The position numbers and the translations under genes are program-made. The notes under the pieces are model-generated. The model made no database searches and was not told the DNA's origin. It saw only the letters and a list, made by a program, of their open reading frames with translations. A DNA stretch of 64,000 bases from assembly GCA_934130165.1 (NCBI GenBank), contig CAKOXO010000004.1:1-64000 (forward strand), written 5' to 3'. This DNA comes from an uncultured Bacilli bacterium (GTDB lineage Bacteria > Bacillota_I > Bacilli_A > RF39 > UBA660). Below, piece by piece: positions 1 to 9,235 of this stretch (the first letter of the stretch is position 1; each line of letters begins with the position of its first letter).

Positions 1-516
1 TTATATGCTGTTAGTGTTGGATTTGTTGCTGAGGCTTTTCCTATTGTTAATGTATATGTTTGACTTGCTGCCGTATAATTTGTTGATTCTGCTGCTTTTA
101 CTGTTACTTTTACTACAGTTCCTGCATTTAAGCTTCCAAGATTTGATATTGTTACTGTACTTCCGCTTATTGATGCTGTTGCTGTTGCATTATCATCACT
201 TACACTTAGTGTTCCTCCATGACTTCCTGTTACTGTGAACGTTTTACTTGTTGTTCCATATGTTGATGTTCCACTTGTTGCACCTAATGTTACATATCCT
301 GTTGCCTTACTTATTGTTACTGTACTTGATATTATATCTGTATCATTATGATTTGAATCTCCAAATACTTTTACATATATTGTCTTTGCTCCATTTGTAT
401 AATCTTTATATGTTGGTTTCTCTGTACTCCAGTTTGTTTTGTCTGTAGAGTATTTAATTGTTCCTCCACTTCCTCCACTTACTCCTATTGTATGAGATGA
501 TCCATCATATGCTTTG
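1..516 (-). repeat. 172-residue tandem module, copy at window edge
   Basis: Bases 1-76 match 517-592, a period of 516 bp (172 codons). About 240 further bases of the unit are clearly similar. The unit encodes a GSHGGTLSVSDDNATATASI segment followed by a YDGSSHT-type module. The array may continue past the left edge. Confidence 0.85.
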
Positions 517-3500
517 TTATATGCTGTTAGTGTTGGATTTGTTGCTGAGGCTTTTCCTATTGTTAATGTATATGTTTGACTTGCTGCCGTATATTTATTA
601 GAAATAGCAGCTGATGTTACTGTTACTTTTACTACAGTTCCTGCATATAAGCTTCCAAGATTTGATATTGTTACTGTATTTCCACTTATTGATGCTGTTG
701 CTGTTGCATTATCATCACTTACACTTAGTGTTCCTCCATGACTTCCTGTTACTGTGAATGTTTTACTTGTTGTTCCATATGACACCGTTCCACTTGTTGC
801 ACCTAATGTTACATATCCTGTTGCTGTTTTAATTGTATATGTTTTAGTATTATTTGTTAACTCATAATTTGTTTTCTTACCTCTACCACCAGTTACACTA
901 GTAATTGATACAGTTGAAGTATAATTACCTGCTAAAGTTGCTTTTGTTTGACTAGTATTAATAACTTCATTAGAAATACTATTTGTCACCGTATAGCTTG
1001 GAGCTTGTTCTTTTTCATTATATGAAAATTCTGTATTTGTTCCCCAAGCAACGCTTATTTTCTTTGTGGTAATAGTGTGAGGTACACAACTTGAACTGAC
1101 AGTTTTTCCGTTTGTTGCTGTTGTTGATGCTTTAACATAATAAGTACCTACATCAATTGGAGCAGTCCCTGCACTACTAGCTCCACTACTTGTGGTTGTT
1201 TGAGTATTACATGATGAATCTGTATAGTACTTGTATGTTATAGCACTAGAATCACCATCAGCAACAGTAGCTTGATTTGCACTAATAGCACTTCCAGTAT
1301 ATTCTGCTGTTTTGCTATCAAGTGATATAGATGTTGTTTTTCTATATATAGCATATAATACTGTATTTGATTTTACTACTGGACCTGTTGTTAATGCTGT
1401 TGTTGCTTTACTGTCTGTATTCCATCCTAAGAAGTCATATCCTTCTTTTGTTGCTGTTGGTGTTAGGTCAGCTGTTTCTCCATAATTTAAACTCTTATCA
1501 GCAATACTACAAGTTCCTCTATTTGTTGTACAGTCATATTTTACTGTATATTTATTAATATCTGCTTTGGCAGTTAGTGTTTTATTTCCACCTATTGTAT
1601 AACTGTCTCCTGGATTTCCTACTTTAGTATCACCATCATACCATCCTGATACTGTATATCCTTCTTTTGGAGTTATTGATGGTAAATTAATTGAACAATT
1701 TTCTCCTTCTTGAGAATATTTGCTTCCATTTGTTGTTTGGTAGTTATCACAACTAGAAGTATTAGAACCAATTGCAGATACTGAACTATCTTTTGCATAA
1801 TTTACTTTCCAAGTTCCTTTATATACTGCATAATATTTTTTATTTGCTGTAGTTATATTGTCTATCAATACTTTTGATGATACTGCATTTGATAAACCTT
1901 GATAGTTTCCTGAATCAATTCCTTTTGATGATATTACTACATCAGGTATTGATATATTGCTATCAGCTGTTTTTGTTAAATCATAATTATAATATCTTAC
2001 ACCAGTTGTTGTTGTTTCACTTTGATTTGTTCCATCATAGTAATAAAAACTTGATGTTATATTTTCTTTATATGTTGTATAAAAACTATTTTCTGTTTTA
2101 TTTGCAGCTTCTTCAACTGTAATTCCTTTTGTTGCTATATTTTCTACAGATAATCCACTTACTTCTTTAGTTCCTGATGATAGAGCCATATTATTTATAC
2201 CAGATACTTCATTTGTTAGTACTGTTGTCATATTACTAGTTGTTGCAAAATAACTATTTCTATAAATTGTTTTACTAGTTCCAGAATTATTATTTTCATA
2301 ATATTGTTTTACTGGTGTTTGATACACAGCATAATATGTTCCTGTACTTACTGATGTTGTTTCAAATGAATTTACATTTTTACTTATTCCCTTATAAGTT
2401 GTATTCTTTGGACCTATACTGTCTGTTACAACTTTTGGAATTGCAATACAACTTTTCTCATTATTATATATTGTACATTCATCTTTAACCGTATTTATTT
2501 TTCCATCATTATAATAATTAAATGTAGCTGTTTCTGTTTTTCTATATATAGCATATAATACTGTATTTGATTTTACTACTGGACCTGTTGTTAATGCTGT
2601 TGTTGCTTTACTGTCTGTATTCCATCCTAAGAAGTCATATCCTTCTTTTGTTGCTGTTGGTGTTAGGTCAGCTGTTTCTCCATAATTTAAACTCTTATCA
2701 GCAATACTACAAGTTCCTCTATTTGTTGTACAGTCATATTTTACTGTATATTTATTAATATCTGCTTTGGCAGTTAGTGTTTTATTTCCACCTATTGTAT
2801 AACTGTCTCCTGGATTTCCTACTTTAGTATCACCATCATACCATCCTGATACTGTATATCCTTCTTTTGGAGTTATTGATGGTAAATTAATTGAACAATT
2901 TTCTCCTTCTTGAGAATATATTTGTCCATCTGTTGTTTGATAATTATTACAACTAGATATAGTGGAACCAATTGCAGATATTGAACTATCTTTTTCATAA
3001 TTTACTTTCCAAGTTCCTTTGTATATTGCATAATATTCTTCATTAGCAGTACTAATATTGTCAGCAAGTTTTGTTGAACTTTTTGCATTTGAAACCCCAT
3101 AAAATACTGCATTATCTAATCCATTTGACTCTTTTACTATATTTGGAACATCAAAAGCCTCCTGAATTATTATATAATCACCATCTTTTTCTTTTAATAT
3201 AGCTAATCTAGTAGCAGTAATAGAATCATCATATACTGTTTCTTTTCCATTATAATAGTAAAATTTTGGATGAACTTTTTCTTGATATATAGCATAATAA
3301 TCTGATGAATCTTTTATTGAAATTGCTTTAGAAGTGATCAAATCATCAATACTATTAACATTCCTTGCTAAACCTGCATACTTTATTTCTGAAGGTCCAA
3401 CACTTTCTGATACTTTTTCTGGAACGTCAATACTACATTCGTTATTCTTATTATAAACTGTACATTGTTCAGTTTCTGTTATCTTATTCTTATTTGTATT

Positions 3501-6500
3501 GCCTAATTTCCTTACTATAACTTTATTGTTGTTAGCTTTTAATTTATTTGCTGTATTATCACTAGCATAATAAGTAAAATTGGCATTCAATACTTTATAT
3601 GTTATTGCATAATAAACCTGACTATCATCAAAGCTTTTTTCCGTATTTTGTTTCCAAACTAATGAAGAGCCAGACAAAATTGTAGGATCTTTGTCCTTAT
3701 TATTTTCATCTACGTACCCAACAATCTCATATCCACTTCTTTCAATTGTTGGAGATGTTATACTACAATTTGTATTTTTATTTTTTATTACACATGTTTG
3801 TTTAGTTGATGAAAGTTGTGCTCCATTAGCATTAAAATCAACGTTAATATCTTTATGTGTTTGTGCTTTCCAAGTCTTTCCTGATTCAATGAAATTATCA
3901 TTGTCTTTTTTATTGCTAGTTAAATTAATTGAATCACTTGAATTAAATGTAATATTAGATGAATCATCTAGATTATACCCATCTACTATAAAATTATCTC
4001 TTGTTATTGTAGGAGCTATTATTGTACACTCAGTGGCTTGATTTTCATCATTATATACTTCTTCTAATGTACAAGCTTTATGTTCATCACTTATTTTAGC
4101 TCCATTAGCATCAAAATCAGCCGTTAATGTAATAGCGTTTTTCTTTGAAATTGAGTAATATGTAGTATTATTTGATATCAATAATTTATTATCATCAGTA
4201 TAAATATTACTTTCTTTTTCATGAGCTTTTTGATTACTATTCCAACCTATTGCAGTATAACCATCTTTAATAGTAAAGTTTGGAATTGGAATACTACAAG
4301 AGTCAGGTATTGGTTCTGTTGGATTATATATTTCTTCTATTGTACATGACTGCATAGTAGAATCTATAGAAATAACACCCACTCCAGATTTTTCAAAAGT
4401 TGCACTAATATTTTTAGCAACACTTTTTGTAATTGGATATAACTCAACATCAGAGCTTATATTAACTTTATTATCTTCTCCTATTCCAGTATGAGCATTC
4501 TTATCCGTATTCCACCCTATCATAGTATACTGATCTTGATCAATTAAACTAATGGTTGGTTGTTCAATAGAACAAGTTGAATTTTGTGCAGCCCCATTGT
4601 ATGAAGCATTTATTGTACATTGCTTTTCAATAGGTTCAAAATAGTTTACAGCATAACCATTATGAGTAAATGTTGCCGTATATTTCTTCTCATTATTTTT
4701 GGTAATGGCATAATATTTACTGCCATTATTACTAGAATCAACATCTAAATACCCATCATTATCTTCAGAAGTGAATAATGCTTTATGTGCATTACTATCT
4801 GTATTAAATCCTACAACAATTGGTGTATTGCTAGATCCAATAATAGTTGGTTTTTTTACTTTACAACTGTTAACAACTTCATCATCATTATATATTGCTT
4901 CAATAATACATTGACTTTCTCCGTCAACTAATGTTGCTCCATTAGATTCCCAACTAACACTATATTTTTTTTCTGGTATTGCTGATATAGAATATAATGT
5001 TATATCATCAGTTACATTTAAAGAATCTCCAACCTTTTTAATGTCATTATGAAGATCAGGATTAGATGACCATCCTATTACCTCATATGGACTAGTAGTA
5101 GTAAAGCTTGGCATAATAACGGAGCAAGATTTATCAGTGGAATCAGGATCAATTTTACATGTTGTATTTTTACTAGTTATAGTAGCTATGGAATCAACAC
5201 CTTTTCCATACTTCACATACGTAACTTTTACATTTTTTATAACAGTCACATTAAGTAATATAATTGCTCCTGAGCCTTGATCAGTGACTGTTACTGTAGT
5301 TTTTCCTACACTTTCAGGATTCAAATATCCATCTTCAGTAACAGACACTATATCTGTATTTTCACTTACAATTTTTAAGTCGCCTATTTTATCTTTTATA
5401 TCAATTTTTGCACGATTTGGTATTTCTAATGTTATTTTTCCAAGATCACCTGTATCAGGATTATATTCACCATTTTCTATGGTAACATCTGAAGATGAAA
5501 TAGTTTTAACTTTAATTGTTTTTTGTACACTTTCGTTATAATTGTAGAATATATCAGAAATTGATTTTCCTTTTAATTGAATATTAAATTCTCCACTTTT
5601 TAAAGTATCTAGAGTAATATAGAACTTATATCCATTTTCTATTTTTTCTCCTGCAGAAACATCTATTATTTTTGCAACATTAGAATCACTTATTTTGAAG
5701 TTAGAAGTTTGTAAGAACTTTTCTTTTATTCCTGTATCATCAGTACAGCTTAATTCTATTACCTTTTTACCTGTTGTTATGTACTCAACATCATTAAACG
5801 TACATACAGGTCCTTTTGTATCCAAATTACTTATTAGTTTTTTATCACTATAAATATTTCCTTTAGAATCAATGATCCAAAAATAGTATGTACCATTTTT
5901 AAACAATTCTACTTCTTTATTAAAGTTTTTAGTCTTATCAACTTGTAAAAAATCCTTTTTATTTGGTTTACTATCATTGTTACTATAGTAATATCCAACA
6001 ATATCATTACTTGAGCTAATAGCTGAAAAATTGATAACATTTCTATTATTTTTAATTGTAGGGTCAGACAATTTAATAACAACATTGTCTCTTGAAGAGT
6101 AAACATTTACTGTTCTAGTTATACTAGCTATATTTCCATCTTTATCTTCAACTATGTATTTTACTATATATGTATCATCAATTAAAGTGTTAACAGTTCC
6201 AATTACTACTACATCATCAGATAGATTTTCATCCTCTTCATCTGTTGCACTAGCACCTAATTCTTCATAATTATCACCATTTTTTATATTTTGAGTGGCA
6301 TCTCCATTTAATTGAATTACCGGTGGATTACCATTATCCTTTTTATTTACATTAACAGTTACTACTGTACAACCTGACTTTCCATTAGCATTCACTGTAT
6401 AATAGATATAATAAACACCTGTTTTTGATGTATCGATTCTATCAACAGCAACTGTATTTACACCATCAAAATACTCATAAGTCTTTTCTATATTAGCATT

Positions 6501-7241
6501 ATCAATTTTAGAACCATTGCCATCAAAAATTTCAGTTGGTACAGGCTCTATAAATTCATCACCTTCGTTTATGGTTACATTTGTATTAGCAATATTTATT
6601 ACAGGTTGTCCTGATATTTCAAGCACTGCATTACCCTGAACCGCACTTATAACAACTTTAGCGTCAAATCTTTTTCCTTGAGTTTCATTTGGTGCATTCT
6701 CACTTAACCATAGTTTTAATTCATAAGTATCTTTCATTGAGGTAGCTAAAAGCTTATCTTTTCTAAGGACTAGTCCGTTAGATAATAATTGAGGCTCACT
6801 CCAACTACCATCATTCTCTTTGATACTATATTTAACGTATTTTTTATCCAAAGTCATTTCTTTTGAATCTCTTTCTTCTAAAGAAACGTTATATTTAGCA
6901 TCTATCGTACCAGAATTATCTACTGTGAATTTATACCCAGTTGTATTAAGCCCTTCTTCATCACTCATAGGTGATGCATTATTTAAAATAATCTCGTTAC
7001 CATCTTCGAAATTAACCTTAAAAGTTCCAGCTATAATTTCAGTATCTTTATCACTTTTAACTAAAACATTAAATAATGCATAACTAGTTCCAACTGTAAC
7101 AATCAATAAAATCACAGCTAAAAAGGCTATTTTAGTAATTTCCTTTTTGTTTTTCTTTTCAATATTTTCGTTATTTAATTTTACTTCTCTATATCTATCA
7201 CCAATTTTACCTCTTTTAGGTTGCTTTTGTTTACCATTCAT
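1..7241 (-). CDS. Giant repetitive cell-surface protein, C-terminus beyond the window
   Basis: An uninterrupted frame runs from ATG 7241 to the left edge (at least 2,413 codons), with ribosome binding site GGGTGAT just upstream. A lysine-rich head (about residues 1-32) precedes one membrane helix (about 33-53) ending in TSYALFNV. A spaced IIAGTF motif follows, and a beta-rich domain to about 210 resembles TasA/camelysin-type SipW substrates. Residues about 220-400 look like two DUF5011-type Ig-like domains (PPVIQLNGD, then EDKDGNIAS). From about 690 to 1970 come many Listeria-Bacteroides (InlB B) repeats with DANGA-like starts and GW/GY ends. Residues about 1970-2413 are beta-repeat modules with tandem 172-residue units. 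Composition suggests an adhesin or wall-associated stalk; that function is inferred. No sorting signal is visible because the C-terminus is missing. No catalytic domain was seen. Confidence 0.9.
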   Translation of the reverse strand, partial: MNGKQKQPKRGKIGDRYREVKLNNENIEKKNKKEITKIAFLAVILLIVTVGTSYALFNVLVKSDKDTEIIAGTFKVNFEDGNEIILNNASPMSDEEGLNTTGYKFTVDNSGTIDAKYNVSLEERDSKEMTLDKKYVKYSIKENDGSWSEPQLLSNGLVLRKDKLLATSMKDTYELKLWLSENAPNETQGKRFDAKVVISAVQGNAVLEISGQPVINIANTNVTINEGDEFIEPVPTEIFDGNGSKIDNANIEKTYEYFDGVNTVAVDRIDTSKTGVYYIYYTVNANGKSGCTVVTVNVNKKDNGNPPVIQLNGDATQNIKNGDNYEELGASATDEEDENLSDDVVVIGTVNTLIDDTYIVKYIVEDKDGNIASITRTVNVYSSRDNVVIKLSDPTIKNNRNVINFSAISSSNDIVGYYYSNNDSKPNKKDFLQVDKTKNFNKEVELFKNGTYYFWIIDSKGNIYSDKKLISNLDTKGPVCTFNDVEYITTGKKVIELSCTDDTGIKEKFLQTSNFKISDSNVAKIIDVSAGEKIENGYKFYITLDTLKSGEFNIQLKGKSISDIFYNYNESVQKTIKVKTISSSDVTIENGEYNPDTGDLGKITLEIPNRAKIDIKDKIGDLKIVSENTDIVSVTEDGYLNPESVGKTTVTVTDQGSGAIILLNVTVIKNVKVTYVKYGKGVDSIATITSKNTTCKIDPDSTDKSCSVIMPSFTTTSPYEVIGWSSNPDLHNDIKKVGDSLNVTDDITLYSISAIPEKKYSVSWESNGATLVDGESQCIIEAIYNDDEVVNSCKVKKPTIIGSSNTPIVVGFNTDSNAHKALFTSEDNDGYLDVDSSNNGSKYYAITKNNEKKYTATFTHNGYAVNYFEPIEKQCTINASYNGAAQNSTCSIEQPTISLIDQDQYTMIGWNTDKNAHTGIGEDNKVNISSDVELYPITKSVAKNISATFEKSGVGVISIDSTMQSCTIEEIYNPTEPIPDSCSIPIPNFTIKDGYTAIGWNSNQKAHEKESNIYTDDNKLLISNNTTYYSISKKNAITLTADFDANGAKISDEHKACTLEEVYNDENQATECTIIAPTITRDNFIVDGYNLDDSSNITFNSSDSINLTSNKKDNDNFIESGKTWKAQTHKDINVDFNANGAQLSSTKQTCVIKNKNTNCSITSPTIERSGYEIVGYVDENNKDKDPTILSGSSLVWKQNTEKSFDDSQVYYAITYKVLNANFTYYASDNTANKLKANNNKVIVRKLGNTNKNKITETEQCTVYNKNNECSIDVPEKVSESVGPSEIKYAGLARNVNSIDDLITSKAISIKDSSDYYAIYQEKVHPKFYYYNGKETVYDDSITATRLAILKEKDGDYIIIQEAFDVPNIVKESNGLDNAVFYGVSNAKSSTKLADNISTANEEYYAIYKGTWKVNYEKDSSISAIGSTISSCNNYQTTDGQIYSQEGENCSINLPSITPKEGYTVSGWYDGDTKVGNPGDSYTIGGNKTLTAKADINKYTVKYDCTTNRGTCSIADKSLNYGETADLTPTATKEGYDFLGWNTDSKATTALTTGPVVKSNTVLYAIYRKTETATFNYYNDGKINTVKDECTIYNNEKSCIAIPKVVTDSIGPKNTTYKGISKNVNSFETTSVSTGTYYAVYQTPVKQYYENNNSGTSKTIYRNSYFATTSNMTTVLTNEVSGINNMALSSGTKEVSGLSVENIATKGITVEEAANKTENSFYTTYKENITSSFYYYDGTNQSETTTTGVRYYNYDLTKTADSNISIPDVVISSKGIDSGNYQGLSNAVSSKVLIDNITTANKKYYAVYKGTWKVNYAKDSSVSAIGSNTSSCDNYQTTNGSKYSQEGENCSINLPSITPKEGYTVSGWYDGDTKVGNPGDSYTIGGNKTLTAKADINKYTVKYDCTTNRGTCSIADKSLNYGETADLTPTATKEGYDFLGWNTDSKATTALTTGPVVKSNTVLYAIYRKTTSISLDSKTAEYTGSAISANQATVADGDSSAITYKYYTDSSCNTQTTTSSGASSAGTAPIDVGTYYVKASTTATNGKTVSSSCVPHTITTKKISVAWGTNTEFSYNEKEQAPSYTVTNSISNEVINTSQTKATLAGNYTSTVSITSVTGGRGKKTNYELTNNTKTYTIKTATGYVTLGATSGTVSYGTTSKTFTVTGSHGGTLSVSDDNATATASISGNTVTISNLGSLYAGTVVKVTVTSAAISNKYTAASQTYTLTIGKASATNPTLTAYNKAYDGSSHTIGVSGGSGGTIKYSTDKTNWSTEKPTYKDYTNGAKTIYVKVFGDSNHNDTDIISSTVTISKATGYVTLGATSGTSTYGTTSKTFTVTGSHGGTLSVSDDNATATASISGSTVTISNLGSLNAGTVVKVTVKAAESTNYTAASQTYTLTIGKASATNPTLTAY
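517..835 (-). repeat. 172-residue tandem module, second (partial) copy
   Basis: Similar to bases 1-319, with scattered substitutions and a divergent stretch near 590-612. Similarity ends near 835, where sequence unrelated to the unit begins. Both copies lie in frame inside the giant surface-protein gene. Confidence 0.8.
1335..1719 (-). repeat. 385-bp exact direct repeat, copy A
   Basis: Line-by-line comparison shows 1335-1719 identical to 2535-2919, an offset of exactly 1,200 bp (400 codons). Weaker similarity continues to about 1860/3060. It encodes two InlB-type repeats (GYTVSGWYDGD and GYDFLGWNTDSKA). Confidence 0.95.
2535..2919 (-). repeat. 385-bp exact direct repeat, copy B
   Basis: Identical partner of 1335-1719 in the same reading frame. 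The identity of a long segment, against looser similarity on one flank, points to recent duplication or gene conversion. It is also a likely site of recombination or assembly collapse. Confidence 0.95.
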
Positions 7242-7264
7242 TTAGATCACCCTTACACATCACT

Positions 7265-7294
7265 ATTCTACAATCTATTTTACTATACTTTAAA
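7265..7294 (-). promoter_or_regulatory. Possible promoter of the giant surface protein
   Basis: TTTAAA (7289-7294), an 18-bp spacer and TAGAAT (7265-7270) lie just upstream of the ribosome binding site. The -35 match is weak. Confidence 0.4.
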
Positions 7295-7316
7295 AAAATA
7301 ATAAAGAGAAAGTGAT

Positions 7317-7346
7317 AAAAAAATGTACTTTTTAAACAAAAAGTAC
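7317..7346 (-). terminator. Intrinsic terminator after the 7360-7737 gene
   Basis: Nine-bp arms GTACTTTTT / AAAAAGTAC (7325-7333 and 7338-7346) with a 4-nt loop are followed on the minus strand by a T run. Confidence 0.8.
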
Positions 7347-7359
7347 ACTAACTCCTTTA

Positions 7360-7737
7360 TTAAATAGAAAAACTAAGTTCGATTCTACCAAATACTTTTT
7401 GTTTTATATTAAAACTAATATTTAATATAAAACTTCTATCTAAATATCTAATAATTTCCATTTTTATGTTTATATCTAGATTATATATTCCGTTTATACC
7501 AAAGGAGATATCATATAAATCAACGTATTTAGTAAAGTCTATAACCTTATTCAGTTCAAATTTTATCATCTCATCAAATGTAGTTGTAGAAGAAAAATCA
7601 ATTGAATAATTATTACTATTTAAATCAGTCCCAGAAATTAAAAAATATAATCCATTTTCAGTTGGTTCTATTTTGAAATTCTCAGCTTCTAATTTTTCTA
7701 ATTTCCCAACTTCAAAACTACAAGAATTCTTTATCAT
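7360..7737 (-). CDS. Hypothetical protein, 125 aa
   Basis: No family recognised. The frame can start at ATG 7758, but that codon has no ribosome binding site. ATG 7737 follows GAGGTAG at good spacing and gives MIKNSCSFEV. The protein is soluble-looking, has alternating hydrophobic and charged residues suggesting beta strands, and has no signal peptide or membrane helix. It sits alone between the tRNA-Met terminator and the giant surface-protein gene and has its own terminator. It is probably real because a good ribosome binding site and terminator bracket it. Confidence 0.7.
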   Translation of the reverse strand: MIKNSCSFEVGKLEKLEAENFKIEPTENGLYFLISGTDLNSNNYSIDFSSTTTFDEMIKFELNKVIDFTKYVDLYDISFGINGIYNLDINIKMEIIRYLDRSFILNISFNIKQKVFGRIELSFSI

Positions 7738-7770
7738 TTTTTCTACCTCATTTTTCATAAAAATAAAATT

Positions 7771-7797
7771 AAAAAAAGACTAATCAAGATGATTAGT
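7771..7797 (-). terminator. Terminator of the tRNA-Met gene
   Basis: ACTAATC / GATTAGT arms (7779-7785 and 7791-7797) with a 5-nt loop are followed on the minus strand by C and a seven-T run. Confidence 0.85.
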
Positions 7798-7842
7798 ACC
7801 CCTATTTATATTAAGTTCAAAATATTTTGAACAAAATTCCTA

Positions 7843-7919
7843 TGGTAGCGACGGAGGGAATCGAACCCACGACCTTTCGGGTATGAACCGAACGCTCTAG
7901 CCATCTGAGCTACATCGCT
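7843..7919 (-). tRNA. tRNA-Met (CAT), elongator type
   Basis: On the minus strand a 77-nt cloverleaf folds with acceptor AGCGATG / CGTCGCT, D-stem GCTC/GAGC, anticodon stem TTCGG/CCGAA around TTCATAC (anticodon CAT), a 5-nt variable loop and T-loop TTCGATT. There is one U-U mismatch in the T-stem, and CCA is encoded. The D-arm and anticodon arm resemble Bacillus elongator tRNA-Met. It lacks the three G-C pairs in the anticodon stem that mark initiator tRNA. A tRNA-Ile2 (lysidine) identity is less likely but cannot be excluded by eye. Confidence 0.95.
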
Positions 7920-7941
7920 ATATAAAACTTAAAGCATATTA

Positions 7942-7970
7942 ATAATAACATAACTATTTTAATTTGACAA
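7942..7970 (-). promoter_or_regulatory. Promoter of tRNA-Met
   Basis: TTGTCA (7965-7970), a 17-bp spacer and TATTAT (7942-7947) lie about 22 bp upstream of the tRNA 5' end. Confidence 0.75.
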
Positions 7971-8008
7971 TAGTTATTTAAATTTTCTTTACTTAATTTT
8001 GATTTTTC

Positions 8009-8037
8009 TTTACTATTTTATTTTATTATCATATAAT
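8009..8037 (+). promoter_or_regulatory. Promoter of the 8058 gene
   Basis: TTTACT (8009-8014), a 17-bp spacer and a perfect TATAAT (8032-8037) precede the ribosome binding site. The tRNA promoter lies divergently upstream. Confidence 0.7.
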
Positions 8038-8057
8038 AATTAGTGCGAGGTGAAGTA

Positions 8058-8387
8058 ATGAAGCAATATTTTACAGGACCTATTCGTAAGGTTCGTATAT
8101 CAAATATAGTAAGAGATAATGGTAAGGTAGTAGATTATACAAAAGAAGACAAAGTTGTTTTGAATAATAAATTATTTTATTATAATTATATGGGAAAATT
8201 AATATGTGATGAAACAAAAGAAGCTTTATTTACTGAAGAGGAAATCGATGATGTAATCTGTTTTAATTTATCAGAAAATAAAGAGGCAGCTTCTTTTGAA
8301 ACATTATATGTTAATCGAGAAGAATTAAAAAGAACTGATTATAAAAGGACTAAAAAAATATTTTCTAAGACTAGAAGTAAAAAATAA
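8058..8387 (+). CDS. Hypothetical protein, 109 aa
   Basis: One of only three convincing plus-strand genes in the window. ATG 8058 follows GAGGTGA at 6 nt. An in-frame GTG at 8043 would lie upstream of that site and is rejected. The product is small, charged and soluble-looking, with a basic C-terminus (KRTKKIFSKTRSKK) that could bind nucleic acid; this is only a composition argument. No known domain was recognised. It has its own promoter and a terminator overlapping its stop codon, so it is monocistronic. Confidence 0.75.
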   Translation: MKQYFTGPIRKVRISNIVRDNGKVVDYTKEDKVVLNNKLFYYNYMGKLICDETKEALFTEEEIDDVICFNLSENKEAASFETLYVNREELKRTDYKRTKKIFSKTRSKK

Positions 8388-8404
8388 TTTACTTCTTTTT
8401 TTTA
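8373..8404 (+). terminator. Terminator of the 8058 gene
   Basis: AGAAGTAAA (8373-8381) and TTTACTTCT (8388-8396) flank a 6-nt loop, followed by a T run reaching 8403. The structure overlaps the stop codon and lies between convergent genes. Confidence 0.85.
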
Positions 8405-9193
8405 TCTATAAATAAGCATAAGTAATTTTGCAAAAGCACCTTGAATAAATGGCACTCTAATTTTAAACTTCGGTTTTTTACTTTCTATTTCCTTTATTAT
8501 TTTTTTAATTAATTTATCTGTAGTATCTTTTTCTATTATAGAAAACATATTTCTTTGGATTTTATTTATACTGTCTTTATTATCATATATTTTATTATCC
8601 ATATATAAAAATTTATTCTTGCTATCTATCATTACTTGATTAAACCCTGTTTTATATGCACCTGGTTCTATTAATGATATTGTTATATCCTTATTATTTA
8701 AATATTTTAACTCTTCTTTTATGGTAAACGCTAACATAGAAATAGCTGCCTTAGATGATGTATAACATCCTAGAAATGGAATTGGTAACATACTTGCAAC
8801 TGATGATGTTACAAAAATTTTTGCTTGTTCTTTCCTTGATGTTTTTAATCTATAAAATTCTTGCAATAATGAAATTGATGCAAAAATATTAGTTTCATAA
8901 TTATCTCTTAAAACATCTATATCCATGTATAGCAATGAACCACCATTACCTATTCCAGCGTGATTAATTAAACAATCAATATTTAAGTTTTCTATTAGCC
9001 TTCTATCTTCTTTTTTTCTAATATCCATTTTAAAACAAAGTATATTTAATTTCATTTTTAATATTTTATCTTTAACTTCATTAAGTTGACTTTTTGTATG
9101 AGTAGTAATATATACAACGTGTCCTCTTTTAGATAATTTTTGAGCTAAATCAAAACCAATTCCACTAGCTGCACCTGTTATTAAAATTCTCAT
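8402..9193 (-). CDS. Short-chain dehydrogenase/reductase (SDR) family
   Basis: Classical SDR fold. A glycine-rich dinucleotide-binding motif TGAASGIG is at residues 6-13, INHAG stands in place of the usual NNAG near residue 80, and the catalytic YTSSK follows SSVASM. Such enzymes are NAD(P)-dependent oxidoreductases of small carbonyl or hydroxyl compounds; the substrate cannot be read from sequence. The C-terminal 60 residues (IKKIIKEIESKKPKFKIR) suggest a peripheral membrane association seen in some SDRs, but this is uncertain. ATG 9193 is 6 nt from GGTGA; a TTG at 9199 would overlap that site. The gene is alone, facing the 8058 gene. Confidence 0.85.
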   Translation of the reverse strand: MRILITGAASGIGFDLAQKLSKRGHVVYITTHTKSQLNEVKDKILKMKLNILCFKMDIRKKEDRRLIENLNIDCLINHAGIGNGGSLLYMDIDVLRDNYETNIFASISLLQEFYRLKTSRKEQAKIFVTSSVASMLPIPFLGCYTSSKAAISMLAFTIKEELKYLNNKDITISLIEPGAYKTGFNQVMIDSKNKFLYMDNKIYDNKDSINKIQRNMFSIIEKDTTDKLIKKIIKEIESKKPKFKIRVPFIQGAFAKLLMLIYR

Positions 9194-9235
9194 ATACAAT
9201 CACCATTTATAGTATGTGAAAAAAAGTTCTATATA

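Noticed and set aside
1..840. CRISPR-like direct repeats
   Set aside because: The repeats are 516 bp apart, in coding frame and protein-level, with no short repeat-spacer pattern.
5..5541. Leucine- and phenylalanine-rich frames on the plus strand across 1-7 kb
   Set aside because: They are antisense shadows of the giant minus-strand surface gene, with repeated low-complexity composition and no ribosome binding site.
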